NCBI GenBank assembly: GCA_018267385.1
Contig: JAFDYN010000014.1
Span: forward strand, 120,950-184,949
Source: Bacteroidota bacterium
GTDB taxonomy: Bacteria; Bacteroidota; Bacteroidia; Chitinophagales; LD1
Length of the DNA stretch: 64,000 nucleotides
Direction: 5' to 3'
In this document: in pieces, positions 45,280 through 53,558 of the stretch
Layout: every line of letters begins with the position of its first letter
Position numbering within the stretch: the stretch's first letter is position 1
Made by a program: the position numbers and the translations under genes
Notes under the pieces: model-generated
The model's input: the letters and a program-made list of their open reading frames with translations, nothing else
The model's database searches: none
What the model was told of the DNA's origin: nothing

Positions 45280-45969
45280 ATGGCGCTCATATTAAATATA
45301 GATACGAGCTCGCCTGTCTGTTCGGTTTGTATCGCGGATCGCGGCCAGGTAGTAGCTCACAGAGACGACCTGACCGGAAACCAGCACGCCTCGCTCCTGG
45401 CTATATTGGTACGAGACACCCTGCATGAGGCAGGCCTGACCGCGCGTGACCTCTCCGGAGTGGCCCTGAGCAGCGGGCCCGGCTCCTACACAGGCCTGCG
45501 GATAGGCACCAGCCTGGCCAAGGGGCTGTGCTACGGACTGGATCTGCCACTCATAGCCATACCCACGCTCATGGGCATGGCCTGGCAGATGGCTGCCACT
45601 ATGACCGATGTCAGCGGCATATATGTACCTATGATAGATGCCCGGCGCGACGATGCTTATATCGCTGTATACGATGCCCACCTCAATCTTTTAGAAAAAG
45701 ACACTTTTGTGACGGTAGATACACATCTATATGATAGGTTTTTGCGTTTATATGATTCAAACATATATTTCGGAGGGACCGCATCACATAAAATGATAAA
45801 TATTTTTTCAAATACGAAGTTTGGCACAGTTATTGAAAATGTTAAATGTATTTCGTCTAATATCTCAATGCTATCCTATGAGCATTATCAGAGGAAGATC
45901 TTTTCGGATCTGACCTATTTCGAACCATTCTATCTGAAAGAGTTTGAAGGACGAATAAAAACCAAATAA
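45280..45969 (+). CDS. tsaB: tRNA t6A biosynthesis protein TsaB
   Basis: This 229-residue ASKHA-fold protein has LNIDTSSPVCSVCIADRG at the start and the signature SSGPGSYTGLRIGTSLAKGLCYG, both typical of TsaB. TsaB partners TsaD and TsaE in adding threonylcarbamoyl to A37 of ANN-decoding tRNAs. It is a structural subunit without its own catalytic metal site. The second half is AT-richer than the first. The ArsR-fold gene begins 38 bases downstream. Confidence 0.9.
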   Translation: MALILNIDTSSPVCSVCIADRGQVVAHRDDLTGNQHASLLAILVRDTLHEAGLTARDLSGVALSSGPGSYTGLRIGTSLAKGLCYGLDLPLIAIPTLMGMAWQMAATMTDVSGIYVPMIDARRDDAYIAVYDAHLNLLEKDTFVTVDTHLYDRFLRLYDSNIYFGGTASHKMINIFSNTKFGTVIENVKCISSNISMLSYEHYQRKIFSDLTYFEPFYLKEFEGRIKTK

Positions 45970-46007
45970 ATTTTTTATTTTTATAATACAAAACAAGACC
46001 ACACCCA

Positions 46008-46355
46008 ATGGCTGTAAAATCTAACAAGGACGTTTTGGTGCTGACGAGACCGAATACAAACGAAGCTATCAAGCTAGAGTATGCCACGCTGAAGAAAGCT
46101 GTCCTGACACTTCGCGCTATCAATCATCCACTGCGTAAAGAAATAATGGAGCTGATAGAAGAGAAAAAACAAATGACGGTCACAGAGATCTATATCAAGC
46201 TGCGCCTGGAGCAGTCAGTAGCATCACAGCACCTGGCTATCCTGCGCAGGGCTGACCTTCTGACTACTGAGAGAGATGGCAAGTTTATCTACTACTCCAT
46301 CAATGCAAAGAGGATGGAAGAGATAGCAGCTCTGGTAGAGAAGCTGGCACAATAG
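46008..46355 (+). CDS. ArsR-fold winged-helix regulator (no cysteines)
   Basis: This 115-residue protein has one winged-helix domain: AINHPLRKEIMELIEEKKQ, then VTEIYIKLRLEQSVASQHL, the recognition helix pattern of ArsR/SmtB. The wing is ERDGKFIYYSIN. The protein contains no Cys at all, so the thiolate metal sites of ArsR, CadC or SmtB-type sensors are absent. The signal is unknown. It probably is transcribed with tsaB, and a strong terminator follows. Confidence 0.85.
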   Translation: MAVKSNKDVLVLTRPNTNEAIKLEYATLKKAVLTLRAINHPLRKEIMELIEEKKQMTVTEIYIKLRLEQSVASQHLAILRRADLLTTERDGKFIYYSINAKRMEEIAALVEKLAQ

Positions 46356-46392
46356 TAAGCTACCTGCCTATGAATACCTAAAAAGAACCTGT

Positions 46393-46425
46393 GACCCACC
46401 TTTTGAAGAAAAGAGTGGGTCTTTT
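46393..46425 (+). terminator. Terminator after the first ArsR-fold gene
   Basis: GACCCAC (46393-46399) pairs with GTGGGTC (46415-46421), with an additional CTTTT/AAAAG inside the loop, then TTTT. Confidence 0.75.
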
Positions 46426-46545
46426 GCGTTATAAGGCAGGCGAAAGTTGTCTTATACTACATGATCGGGATCACCTATCTGAAAACGGAGCAAATGAATC
46501 GGAATACTTTTTTTTACGTACATATATTTTAGACACACAGACAAC

Positions 46546-46851
46546 ATGAAAAAGCAAACGCTCCCGATCGATTTCTCAAAGTCAAAAGTCGCCGCATCTG
46601 TCATGAGGGCCCTCTCGCACCCGCTGCGCCTCGAGATCCTCGCCTTTATAGACAATAAGAAGTCCGTCAAGGTGCATGACATCTACACGTCCCTCCACCT
46701 GGACCAGTCCATAGCCTCACAGCACCTCAAGATCATGCGTGACGCTGACCTGGTCAACTATGAGCGGAATGGCAAGGAAAAGCACTACTCCGTAAACTAT
46801 GACAAGGTGAAGCACATCAACCAGAATCTCCATAAATACATGGATAAGTAA
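46546..46851 (+). CDS. ArsR-fold winged-helix regulator, second copy (no cysteines)
   Basis: This 101-residue protein has the same architecture as the previous regulator: ALSHPLRLEILAFIDNKKS, then SLHLDQSIASQHLKIMRDADL and a wing ERNGKEKHYSVN. The two are clear paralogues; the recognition helix SIASQHL differs only in one conservative position from SVASQHL. It also has no Cys. It is followed 43 bases later by the rhodanese-like gene and then glpD, which it may regulate. Confidence 0.85.
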   Translation: MKKQTLPIDFSKSKVAASVMRALSHPLRLEILAFIDNKKSVKVHDIYTSLHLDQSIASQHLKIMRDADLVNYERNGKEKHYSVNYDKVKHINQNLHKYMDK

Positions 46852-46894
46852 TCAGACTGAATTAAATTTGCGCTGCTCCGGCAGAAAAGTCTGA

Positions 46895-47554
46895 ATGAAA
46901 CCTCTCTCCACACAAGAGGCTGCCTCTCTCATAGAGGGAGGAGCCATAGTCATTGATACACGGCCATCGGCTGTTTTTATGTCGGGATTTGTGCCCGGCT
47001 CACTTCACATTCCCCTATCTGATCAGCTCAGCGCCTATGCAGAGCTCACCCTGGACCCGGAGTATACTGCTATCCTGATAGCCGAGGCCGGACAGGAGGA
47101 GACCGCCAGCAGGAGCTTCATCAAAACTGGTGTGGTCTCCGTAGCAGGCTATATAGATGGTGGCTATGAGGCCTGGACCGCTGCCGGGGGTGCTACAGAT
47201 ATCATCATAGACATAGATGCCGAGGAGTTTGCCATAGACTATAAGTTTGATGAGTTTTACCTCATAGACACGCGGCCAGACGAAGACTATGAGGCAGAGC
47301 ATATAGAATATGCCGAGAGTATACCACTGAGCGATATAGAGGAGAATACGCCTGCACTGAGCACTGCAGCCAGCTACTATATCTATGGCAAGACCATAGA
47401 AGATGCTGCCTTTGCTGCGTCACTCTTTCGCAGGGCAGAGTTTCAGAAGGTTCGTGTGATATCGGCCTCTTATGAAGACCTGAAAGCCAATCCCGATATC
47501 ACGATCCTCAAAAAGAAAAAGACAAAACAGGATTCTAAATTTTCAGACAACTAA
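46895..47554 (+). CDS. Tandem rhodanese-like protein lacking catalytic cysteines
   Basis: This 219-residue cytoplasmic protein has two rhodanese folds, about 1-100 and 105-205. Each keeps the front motif (VIDTRPSAVFMSGFVPGS and LIDTRPDEDYEAEHIEYAES). The positions where active rhodaneses carry Cys read ILIAEAGQEETA and YYIYGKTIEDAA, with no Cys. The whole protein seems to be a non-catalytic binding or regulatory form. The glpD gene starts two bases after its stop. Confidence 0.75.
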   Translation: MKPLSTQEAASLIEGGAIVIDTRPSAVFMSGFVPGSLHIPLSDQLSAYAELTLDPEYTAILIAEAGQEETASRSFIKTGVVSVAGYIDGGYEAWTAAGGATDIIIDIDAEEFAIDYKFDEFYLIDTRPDEDYEAEHIEYAESIPLSDIEENTPALSTAASYYIYGKTIEDAAFAASLFRRAEFQKVRVISASYEDLKANPDITILKKKKTKQDSKFSDN

Positions 47555-47556
47555 CG

Positions 47557-49203
47557 ATGGCATTCTCTCTCAGCTCACGTCCTTCGCTCCTCAGCGACCT
47601 CCTTACCCGTCAGTTTGATATGCTGGTGATAGGTGGCGGCATCACCGGCTGCGGCATAGCGCTGGATGCTGCACTGCGCGGCATGAAAGTAGCGCTGGTA
47701 GAGAAGGCAGACTTTGCCTCCGGCACCAGCAGCCGCTCTACCAAACTGATACATGGAGGCCTGCGCTACCTGAAGCAGTTTGAGCTAAAACTGGTACACG
47801 ACGTGGGATCTGAGCGCGCCGTAGTATACCGCAATGCACGGCATGTAGTGATACCAGAGAAGATGCTCCTGCCTATCATCAAAAATGGCTCGCTGGGCCG
47901 TGGCTCTACCTCTATGGCGCTGCGCGTGTATGATTTCCTGGCGGGTGTCAAAAAGGAAGAGCTGCGCAAGATGCTGAGCCGCGAAGAAACGCTCCGTGAA
48001 GAGCCCCTGCTCAATACTGATAAAGTAATAGCAGGCGGCCTCTACTACGAGTACCGCACGGATGATAGCCGGCTGGTGATAGAGCTGGCCAAAAGCGCAG
48101 TATCTAATGGGGCTATCTGTCTGAACTATGTGGCTGTGACAGGACCGCTCTATGATGAGCAAAAGCTGATCTGCGGCGCTAAGGTGACGGACCAGCTGAC
48201 AGGGCAGTCATTTGATATAAAAGCTACAAAGGTGGTGAATGCTGCCGGACCATTTGTGGACCTGGTGCGCAAGAGTGATGAGTCTCTGTATGGCAAGCGC
48301 CTTCAACTGACGAAGGGCGTGCATATTGTATTTCCATATGAGAAGCTGCCGCTACATCACGCAGCATACTTTGATGTGAAGGATGGGCGGATGATATTTG
48401 CCATACCGCGTAATGGGGTGACTTATGTAGGTACTACAGATACGGTATACAACCAAAATATAGACAGCCCGCATCCTACTAAAGATGATGTGCAGTACCT
48501 GATAGATGCAGTGAATGCGATGTTCCCTACTGTGAACCTGAAAATAGCAGATGTCGTATCTAGCTGGGCGGGCCTTAGGCCACTGATCTATGAGGATGGC
48601 AAATCTCCCTCCGAGCTCTCGCGCAAGGACGAGATCATCATCTCTCCATCGGGCCTGATCTCCATAGCCGGCGGCAAACTAACCGGCTACCGACTGATGG
48701 CTGAGAAGATAGCAGAACTGGTATCCAAAGAACTGCTGGCCAAAGTGCGCTTCAAAAAGACCTCGACGAAAGAATACCAGCTCAGTGGTGGTGAGTTTGC
48801 ATCAGATGAGGATCTGAAGGCTTTTGCAAAGAGGATAACTACTGATCCATACTACACCTGGCTGCCTGTAGATATACGCGAGCGCTGGGTCTACCGCTAT
48901 GGCCGCAATACAGAGGCGATCCTGCGCAATGCAGAAGAGCTGAAGGCCACCTATGCCGACCCGGAGCAACTGGCACTGGCAGCGGAGATCACCTATAGCT
49001 ACTACAATGAAATGGTGACCTCAGAACTGGACTTTGTGATACGTCGCACGGGTATGATCTACTTTGACAAGGCGCGGCTGGATAAGCAGCTGGAGTTTAT
49101 CAGCAGCTATTTCTCTCATGTGCTGAGCCGCACGCCGGAGCAGAAGGAGAAGGCCTGGAAGGAATTCAGCACAGCGGTGGCAGAGGTGACGGAATTCAAA
49201 TAA
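47557..49203 (+). CDS. glpD: Glycerol-3-phosphate dehydrogenase/oxidase (FAD)
   Basis: This 548-residue flavoenzyme has the FAD-binding motif VIGGGITGCGIALDAALRG and the family signature ASGTSSRSTKLIHGGLRYLKQFE. SIAGGKLTGYRLMAEKIAE marks the second FAD region, and a C-terminal helical domain follows. It oxidises glycerol-3-phosphate to dihydroxyacetone phosphate and feeds electrons to quinone or oxygen. No glpF or glpK is near. Its partner in the transcript is the inactive-looking rhodanese two bases upstream. Confidence 0.92.
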   Translation: MAFSLSSRPSLLSDLLTRQFDMLVIGGGITGCGIALDAALRGMKVALVEKADFASGTSSRSTKLIHGGLRYLKQFELKLVHDVGSERAVVYRNARHVVIPEKMLLPIIKNGSLGRGSTSMALRVYDFLAGVKKEELRKMLSREETLREEPLLNTDKVIAGGLYYEYRTDDSRLVIELAKSAVSNGAICLNYVAVTGPLYDEQKLICGAKVTDQLTGQSFDIKATKVVNAAGPFVDLVRKSDESLYGKRLQLTKGVHIVFPYEKLPLHHAAYFDVKDGRMIFAIPRNGVTYVGTTDTVYNQNIDSPHPTKDDVQYLIDAVNAMFPTVNLKIADVVSSWAGLRPLIYEDGKSPSELSRKDEIIISPSGLISIAGGKLTGYRLMAEKIAELVSKELLAKVRFKKTSTKEYQLSGGEFASDEDLKAFAKRITTDPYYTWLPVDIRERWVYRYGRNTEAILRNAEELKATYADPEQLALAAEITYSYYNEMVTSELDFVIRRTGMIYFDKARLDKQLEFISSYFSHVLSRTPEQKEKAWKEFSTAVAEVTEFK

Positions 49204-49270
49204 CAAATTAGCATAATTTTTTGCGCGAAAAGTGTATGTATAGTTAAGTTAAAGGAACACAATTAACTAC

Positions 49271-49313
49271 AAAATAAAAGGCACGGAATATTAAAATTCC
49301 GTGCCTGAAAAAA
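49271..49313. terminator. Bidirectional terminator between glpD and leftward lipoprotein gene
   Basis: GGCACGGAAT (49280-49289) and ATTCCGTGCC (49296-49305) form a perfect 10-bp stem with A-rich flanks on both sides, so either strand gets a T tail. Confidence 0.8.
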
Positions 49314-49331
49314 TCAATTTAAAGTTGATCC

Positions 49332-50111
49332 TTAAAAAACAAGACCTTGGTCAGAATGAGAATAAACAACCACGTTGTAAATAGAATTATCTGGCATTGT
49401 GGTCTGACTATAGGTGCCTCTAGTCACTTGAAGTTCAAATGAATTCGAATTAGGATAAGGAGAAAGGAGATCAGAAATGGAAGCACTGCCATTATCAGAC
49501 ACCAATTTTGAGTTAACAGCAATAGTATGCCCATTGGCGTCATGCACATTAACAACTATAATAACCCCAATTGTATTTTTCGCATCTTGATTCCATGTTA
49601 TAGTTAGATTAGACCTGTTCTGAGTTTTACGATTCACGGGGTCTACATTGATGATATTGGGAATATCCAGCGTACCACTAATGATTTGCTTGGAATCATC
49701 TTTCAATGAAAAGGTTGTACTGGTTCCGTATAAACCTGTGTAATCTTTAGGGCCAGTAGTGGGCTGCGGGAATTGATATATTTTTTTGTCTGCCTGCGGT
49801 TTGGCAGTTATCGTAGGATAATCACCTATTTGAAAAATATAATTATGAGTATTGGCGTCTCCTTGTACAAATCCCTGCAAAGTCGTTTGCGATTTCACAC
49901 CTTTGGCTGCACTGTAAGGTGTATTGTCTGCCTCGATGTATACAAGACCTTGCTGTGAAGAAACGTTAGAGAACATCGATATTAAACCATCTAAAGTTTT
50001 TGCATCTTTAAGGATATTTCTCTGTAACGGTTGATTAATGTTGTTGTTTTTCTGACAGCTTGAGCACATCGCCATTACTGTCACAAATGAAATTATTATA
50101 GCCTTTTTCAT
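49332..50111 (-). CDS. Putative lipoprotein of unknown function
   Basis: This 259-residue protein has a lipoprotein signal (lipobox CSSC, Cys at about 19). An Asn/Gln/Thr-rich, probably all-beta mature part has DNTPYSAAKGVKSQTTLQGF and VIIVVNVHDANGHTIAV. No family was recognised. The base composition is more AT-rich than the core genes around it. It lies 12 bases after the 50124 gene in the same direction, so the two are likely co-transcribed secreted proteins. Confidence 0.55.
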   Translation of the reverse strand: MKKAIIISFVTVMAMCSSCQKNNNINQPLQRNILKDAKTLDGLISMFSNVSSQQGLVYIEADNTPYSAAKGVKSQTTLQGFVQGDANTHNYIFQIGDYPTITAKPQADKKIYQFPQPTTGPKDYTGLYGTSTTFSLKDDSKQIISGTLDIPNIINVDPVNRKTQNRSNLTITWNQDAKNTIGVIIVVNVHDANGHTIAVNSKLVSDNGSASISDLLSPYPNSNSFELQVTRGTYSQTTMPDNSIYNVVVYSHSDQGLVF

Positions 50112-50123
50112 GTTTATATTTTT

Positions 50124-50627
50124 TTAGTTAATACAAGGTTGAAGATAATCATCAAATAGGCTTACAGATCCATGGGCAAATGGACCAGTCGTACCCGAAG
50201 GCAAATTAAATGCCGAGGAATGTGTCCATGTATGGCAATTCCCATTGCCATCTATCGCATCAGGGGCACCACATCCTAATTCCTGCATTTGAATGTTCAC
50301 GTGAACATCTCCTCCAACAGGTACTGGAATATAGGCATCAGATCCTTGAAAATACGAATTAAAATTGCCACTAGTGATCTTATAATAACTATTACAGGCG
50401 GGGCCTATTACGCTAAAAGTGAGCACAGCCTGACCGTTTTGTACTAAATAGGCCGGATTGCCATAATAGCAGCCGAAATTCTGATTCCCCCCCATACCAA
50501 ATATTGCATCTATATGGGTGAGACCTCCGCAATCAAGCGTTAGGTTATTGCATGATGCTGCCATACAAAAATAACCTAGTATAATGAAACGCAATGACCA
50601 TCCAAAAATTTTCATTTTATTTTTCAT
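50124..50627 (-). CDS. Small secreted Cys-containing protein of unknown function
   Basis: This 167-residue protein has a signal ending near MAASC, possibly a lipobox (Cys26). The mature part carries seven Cys, including CGG, GCYY, GPACNSYY, GCGAP, NCHTW and a penultimate QPCIN, suggesting several disulfides in an exported domain. No family was recognised. It is the first gene of a two-gene leftward unit with 49332-50111, in an AT-rich islet. Confidence 0.55.
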   Translation of the reverse strand: MKNKMKIFGWSLRFIILGYFCMAASCNNLTLDCGGLTHIDAIFGMGGNQNFGCYYGNPAYLVQNGQAVLTFSVIGPACNSYYKITSGNFNSYFQGSDAYIPVPVGGDVHVNIQMQELGCGAPDAIDGNGNCHTWTHSSAFNLPSGTTGPFAHGSVSLFDDYLQPCIN

Positions 50628-50951
50628 GATTCAGTTTTAAAATATATTCTAATTCGTACGCTTATACTAATTATGTATAGCGCTTAAAAGTTTCAATTTT
50701 TAAAGCCTTTTAGTACACTAGTACCAAGGCGATATTACTCGACAATTGATAACGTAGTTTAAGGGGATCTTTCTCCGAATGTTTAATAGGCAAAATTTTA
50801 GTTTGTTAATAATTTTATCTGGCAGTGTTAAAAAGCTAAACCGAATACAAACGTATCGTATTTTTAATTGAAGATTGTAAATCTTATCGATGTAAAATAC
50901 GCATCCCAAGGCGTGATTTACAAAAGGCATTAGCTAACAAAATCATGAACC
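50628..50951. other. AT-rich divergent intergenic region
   Basis: No convincing gene was found in these 324 bases. They should hold promoters for the two leftward secreted genes and for the rightward XRE gene. A 70-codon leftward frame here has no coding features and was not called. Confidence 0.4.
50871..50885. promoter_or_regulatory. Palindrome upstream of the XRE regulator
   Basis: AAGATT-GTA-AATCTT is a perfect 15-base inverted repeat centred about 75 bases before the XRE start. It has the size of an operator for a small HTH dimer and could be an autoregulatory site. Confidence 0.4.
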
Positions 50952-51338
50952 ATGTCTAGCCCTGCTATAGAAAACATTCATATTGGCAACAATATTAGGA
51001 GGATTAGGGAGTTGAAAAACATTAAGCAACACGTCCTTGCTTCCCTAATAGGTGAATCTCAACAAACGATATCGAAAATCGAAAGAACTCCACAAGTAGC
51101 TGAAGCCACGCTGGATCGTATTTCGAAAGCTTTAGGTGTTTCCAGCCACGCAATTCGTGTTTTTTCTGAAAACATTGCTTTTCGTTCTATCCTTGAAAGT
51201 AACCAGTATGAATCTCAAAGTGAGTTAGCCCAGATAAATTCAATTGATAAAATATTTGAACTATATGAGAGGCTTTTAAATTCTGAAAAGGAAAAGCAAA
51301 AAATATATGAAGAATATATAAAAAACAAAATCGCCTAA
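50952..51338 (+). CDS. XRE-family HTH regulator
   Basis: This 128-residue protein has an N-terminal Cro/C1-type HTH at about 10-66: IGNNIRRIRELKNIKQHVLA, then GESQQTISKIERTPQVAEAT. The C-terminal half has a charged helical coil (ELYERLLNSEKEKQKIYEEYI) that may mediate dimerisation. It lies divergent from two secreted unknown genes and may control them and itself. Its codon use is AT-rich like theirs. Confidence 0.82.
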   Translation: MSSPAIENIHIGNNIRRIRELKNIKQHVLASLIGESQQTISKIERTPQVAEATLDRISKALGVSSHAIRVFSENIAFRSILESNQYESQSELAQINSIDKIFELYERLLNSEKEKQKIYEEYIKNKIA

Positions 51339-51353
51339 ATATATAAGCTATAA

Positions 51354-52283
51354 TTAATCTTCTATCTCGATGTCAAACTGGACGAGGTCGATGAACTCGC
51401 GGACGCGGTTTTCGATATCGCGGTGAGTGAGCTCCTTCAGACGCTCAGTGCCGAACTTCTCTACGCAGAAAGACGCCATGGCAGAGCCGTAGATGATAGC
51501 GCGCTTCATGTTGTCAAAGGAGATGTCGCGTGTCTTGTCCAGATAGCCGCAGAAGCCTCCTGCAAAAGTATCGCCCGCACCTGTCGGATCAAATACCTCC
51601 TCCAGTGGCAGCGCCGGCGCGAAGAACACATGGTGATCATGGAACAGCAAGGCACCGTGTTCGCCTTTCTTTATGATCAGGTATTTAGGTCCCATCTCCA
51701 GTATCCTGGCCGCAGCCTTGACCAGAGAGTATTCATTTGACAGCTGGCGCGCCTCGGCATCATTGATAGTGAGGACGTCGATCTTGGCAATCACACTCTT
51801 CAGCGTCTCGATAAATGGCTCCGTCATCCAGAAATTCATCGTATCGAGTACGATCAGTTTAGGGCGCTTAGGCAGCTGCTCTATCACCTTTATCTGCAGG
51901 GCCGGGTCGATATTGCCGAGCAGGAGTATGTCGCTATCCTTGTAGCTATCAGGCACTACCGGGTTAAACTCCAGAAGTACATTCAGGTCTGTGATGAGCG
52001 TATCACGGGTATTCATATCGAGGTGGTACTTGCCACTCCAGAAGAAGGACTTCTTTCCCTCTTTGACCTCTATGCCCGTCGTGTCTACACCCTTGGTGCG
52101 GAGCAGCGCGAGCTCATTCATATCAAAGTCATCTCCGATCACAGAGACGATATTTGTTTTCTTGGAAAAATAGGATGCTGACCAGGCGATGTATGTGGCA
52201 GCGCCACCTACGATCTTGTCAGTTTTGCCAAATGGTGTCTCTATTGCGTCAAAGGCTACGGTACCTACGGTAAGTAATGACAT
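51354..52283 (-). CDS. PfkB-family sugar/nucleoside kinase
   Basis: This 309-residue kinase has GGAATYIAWSASYF near the N-terminus. The C-terminal ATP/anion-hole signature DPTGAGDTFAGGFCGYL (about 228-244) has catalytic Asp in GAGD. The family phosphorylates sugars or nucleosides such as ribose, fructose, tagatose phosphate or adenosine; the exact substrate cannot be read off. It stands alone with the AT-rich XRE gene on one side and an RluA gene on the other. Confidence 0.88.
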   Translation of the reverse strand: MSLLTVGTVAFDAIETPFGKTDKIVGGAATYIAWSASYFSKKTNIVSVIGDDFDMNELALLRTKGVDTTGIEVKEGKKSFFWSGKYHLDMNTRDTLITDLNVLLEFNPVVPDSYKDSDILLLGNIDPALQIKVIEQLPKRPKLIVLDTMNFWMTEPFIETLKSVIAKIDVLTINDAEARQLSNEYSLVKAAARILEMGPKYLIIKKGEHGALLFHDHHVFFAPALPLEEVFDPTGAGDTFAGGFCGYLDKTRDISFDNMKRAIIYGSAMASFCVEKFGTERLKELTHRDIENRVREFIDLVQFDIEIED

Positions 52284-52359
52284 GGGTATATCAGATTTGG
52301 CGGCAAATATGTGAATAATCTGCTAATGCCACGAAAGGAGATATCCCTGTAGGTCTTTC

Positions 52360-53064
52360 TCAGCCAAAGGCTGCCCAAAGGCTATCTACCGGTACGGGCG
52401 CCAGGACCTCCAGCACCTGACCATCTATGGGATGTGTGAATCTCAAAGACCGGGCATGAAGAGCGATAGCATTAGGTTTATATTTTTCTGCTGATCCATA
52501 CTTTTCATCACCGATGATCGGGCTCCCGATATGCGCCAGCTGTGCGCGTATCTGGTGGTATTTGCCGGTGACCAGCTCTATCTCCAGGAGTGACCTACCA
52601 GCAGTGTGGTGCAGCGTGGTATAGCAAAGTATCACCTCATCGGCCTTTTTTCGAGGCTTGTCATATATCACAGCCTTGTGCTGCATATTATCTTTCTCCA
52701 GCCAGTGGCGCAGCTCTGCATTAGCCGGGGAGGGTGGCGCGCTCACCACCGCCCAGTATTTTTTGGCCACCTGACGGGCTGCAAACTGAGCAGTGAGCAG
52801 TTTGAGCACGGCGGCCTTGCGCGCCAGCAGGAGCGCTCCGCTGACGGGACGATCCAGCCGGTGTACGTTTCGCAAAATATTGTTGCCACGCAGCGGACCC
52901 AACTGTGCTATCAGGCTGTCCGCCACATTTTCATGGCCGGCAGCGTCTGGCTCTGACATCAGGCCTTGCGGCTTGCTGACCACCAGCAGGTATTTATCTT
53001 CATATAAAACGGGTATCTCTATCACACTGGGCTGCAAAATAGATAGAATATAGGGTGCTTTCAA
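52360..53064 (-). CDS. RluA-family pseudouridine synthase
   Basis: This protein of up to 234 residues has the RluA catalytic motif NVHRLDRPVSGALLLAR (catalytic Asp in HRLDR). The later motif LVTGKYHQIRAQLAHIGSPI is also typical. There is no N-terminal S4 domain, so it is the compact TruC/RluA/YlyB type acting on rRNA or tRNA. A GTG at codon 14 (VIEIPVLYED) is an alternative start that may suit the fold better. Confidence 0.88.
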   Translation of the reverse strand: MKAPYILSILQPSVIEIPVLYEDKYLLVVSKPQGLMSEPDAAGHENVADSLIAQLGPLRGNNILRNVHRLDRPVSGALLLARKAAVLKLLTAQFAARQVAKKYWAVVSAPPSPANAELRHWLEKDNMQHKAVIYDKPRKKADEVILCYTTLHHTAGRSLLEIELVTGKYHQIRAQLAHIGSPIIGDEKYGSAEKYKPNAIALHARSLRFTHPIDGQVLEVLAPVPVDSLWAAFG

Positions 53065-53196
53065 AAATCCCGGGCCGGAAGCTCAAAACCATTGCTACCA
53101 CACGGTTTGATAAAAATAATGATGGGCTTCGGAGTCATAATAGTCAGGCAAAATGCGAAAAACCGGAACGGCTGGCAGCAGTATTTTTATAATATA

Positions 53197-53502
53197 ATGG
53201 AAAAAGAAGGAGCCCTGCTACTCATACTGGCCGATAAGCTGAACAGCTATGACGAAGCCGAGATACGGCGCATCTGCAGCGACATGCTCGGTCTGCCTGA
53301 TGCATCTGATCAGGACACCGTCTGCCGCATACTGCTGCGATGGATACAGCTGGATAGCCACACCCGGCAGAAGATACTGGCGCAGGTATCTCATAGCGCT
53401 GCCACAGGGCAGGAGACGGAGCTGAGCCTGCGTATCAATATGGCCATCCAGCAGCTGATCTGCCGCCGCATGGAGCGTGAGGATAGGCCCACAGCAGCAT
53501 GA
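53197..53502 (+). CDS. Small protein of unknown function
   Basis: With the start at 53197 (MEKEGALLLILADKL), the protein has 101 residues, is entirely helical in appearance and lacks any family I recognise. The frame extends upstream to an earlier Met at 53092, but those residues look non-coding. It lies directly upstream of the larger unknown gene at 53559 and may belong with it. Whether the gene is real is only moderately supported. Confidence 0.45.
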   Translation: MEKEGALLLILADKLNSYDEAEIRRICSDMLGLPDASDQDTVCRILLRWIQLDSHTRQKILAQVSHSAATGQETELSLRINMAIQQLICRRMEREDRPTAA

Positions 53503-53558
53503 TATCTTGCTCATTTTGATTACATTCAGTCATCCTTTAGCCCATCTCTACTCAAAGC

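Noticed and set aside
50718..50930. Leftward 70-codon open frame
   Set aside because: Low-complexity AT-rich frame without a signal, motif or neighbour context; most likely chance.
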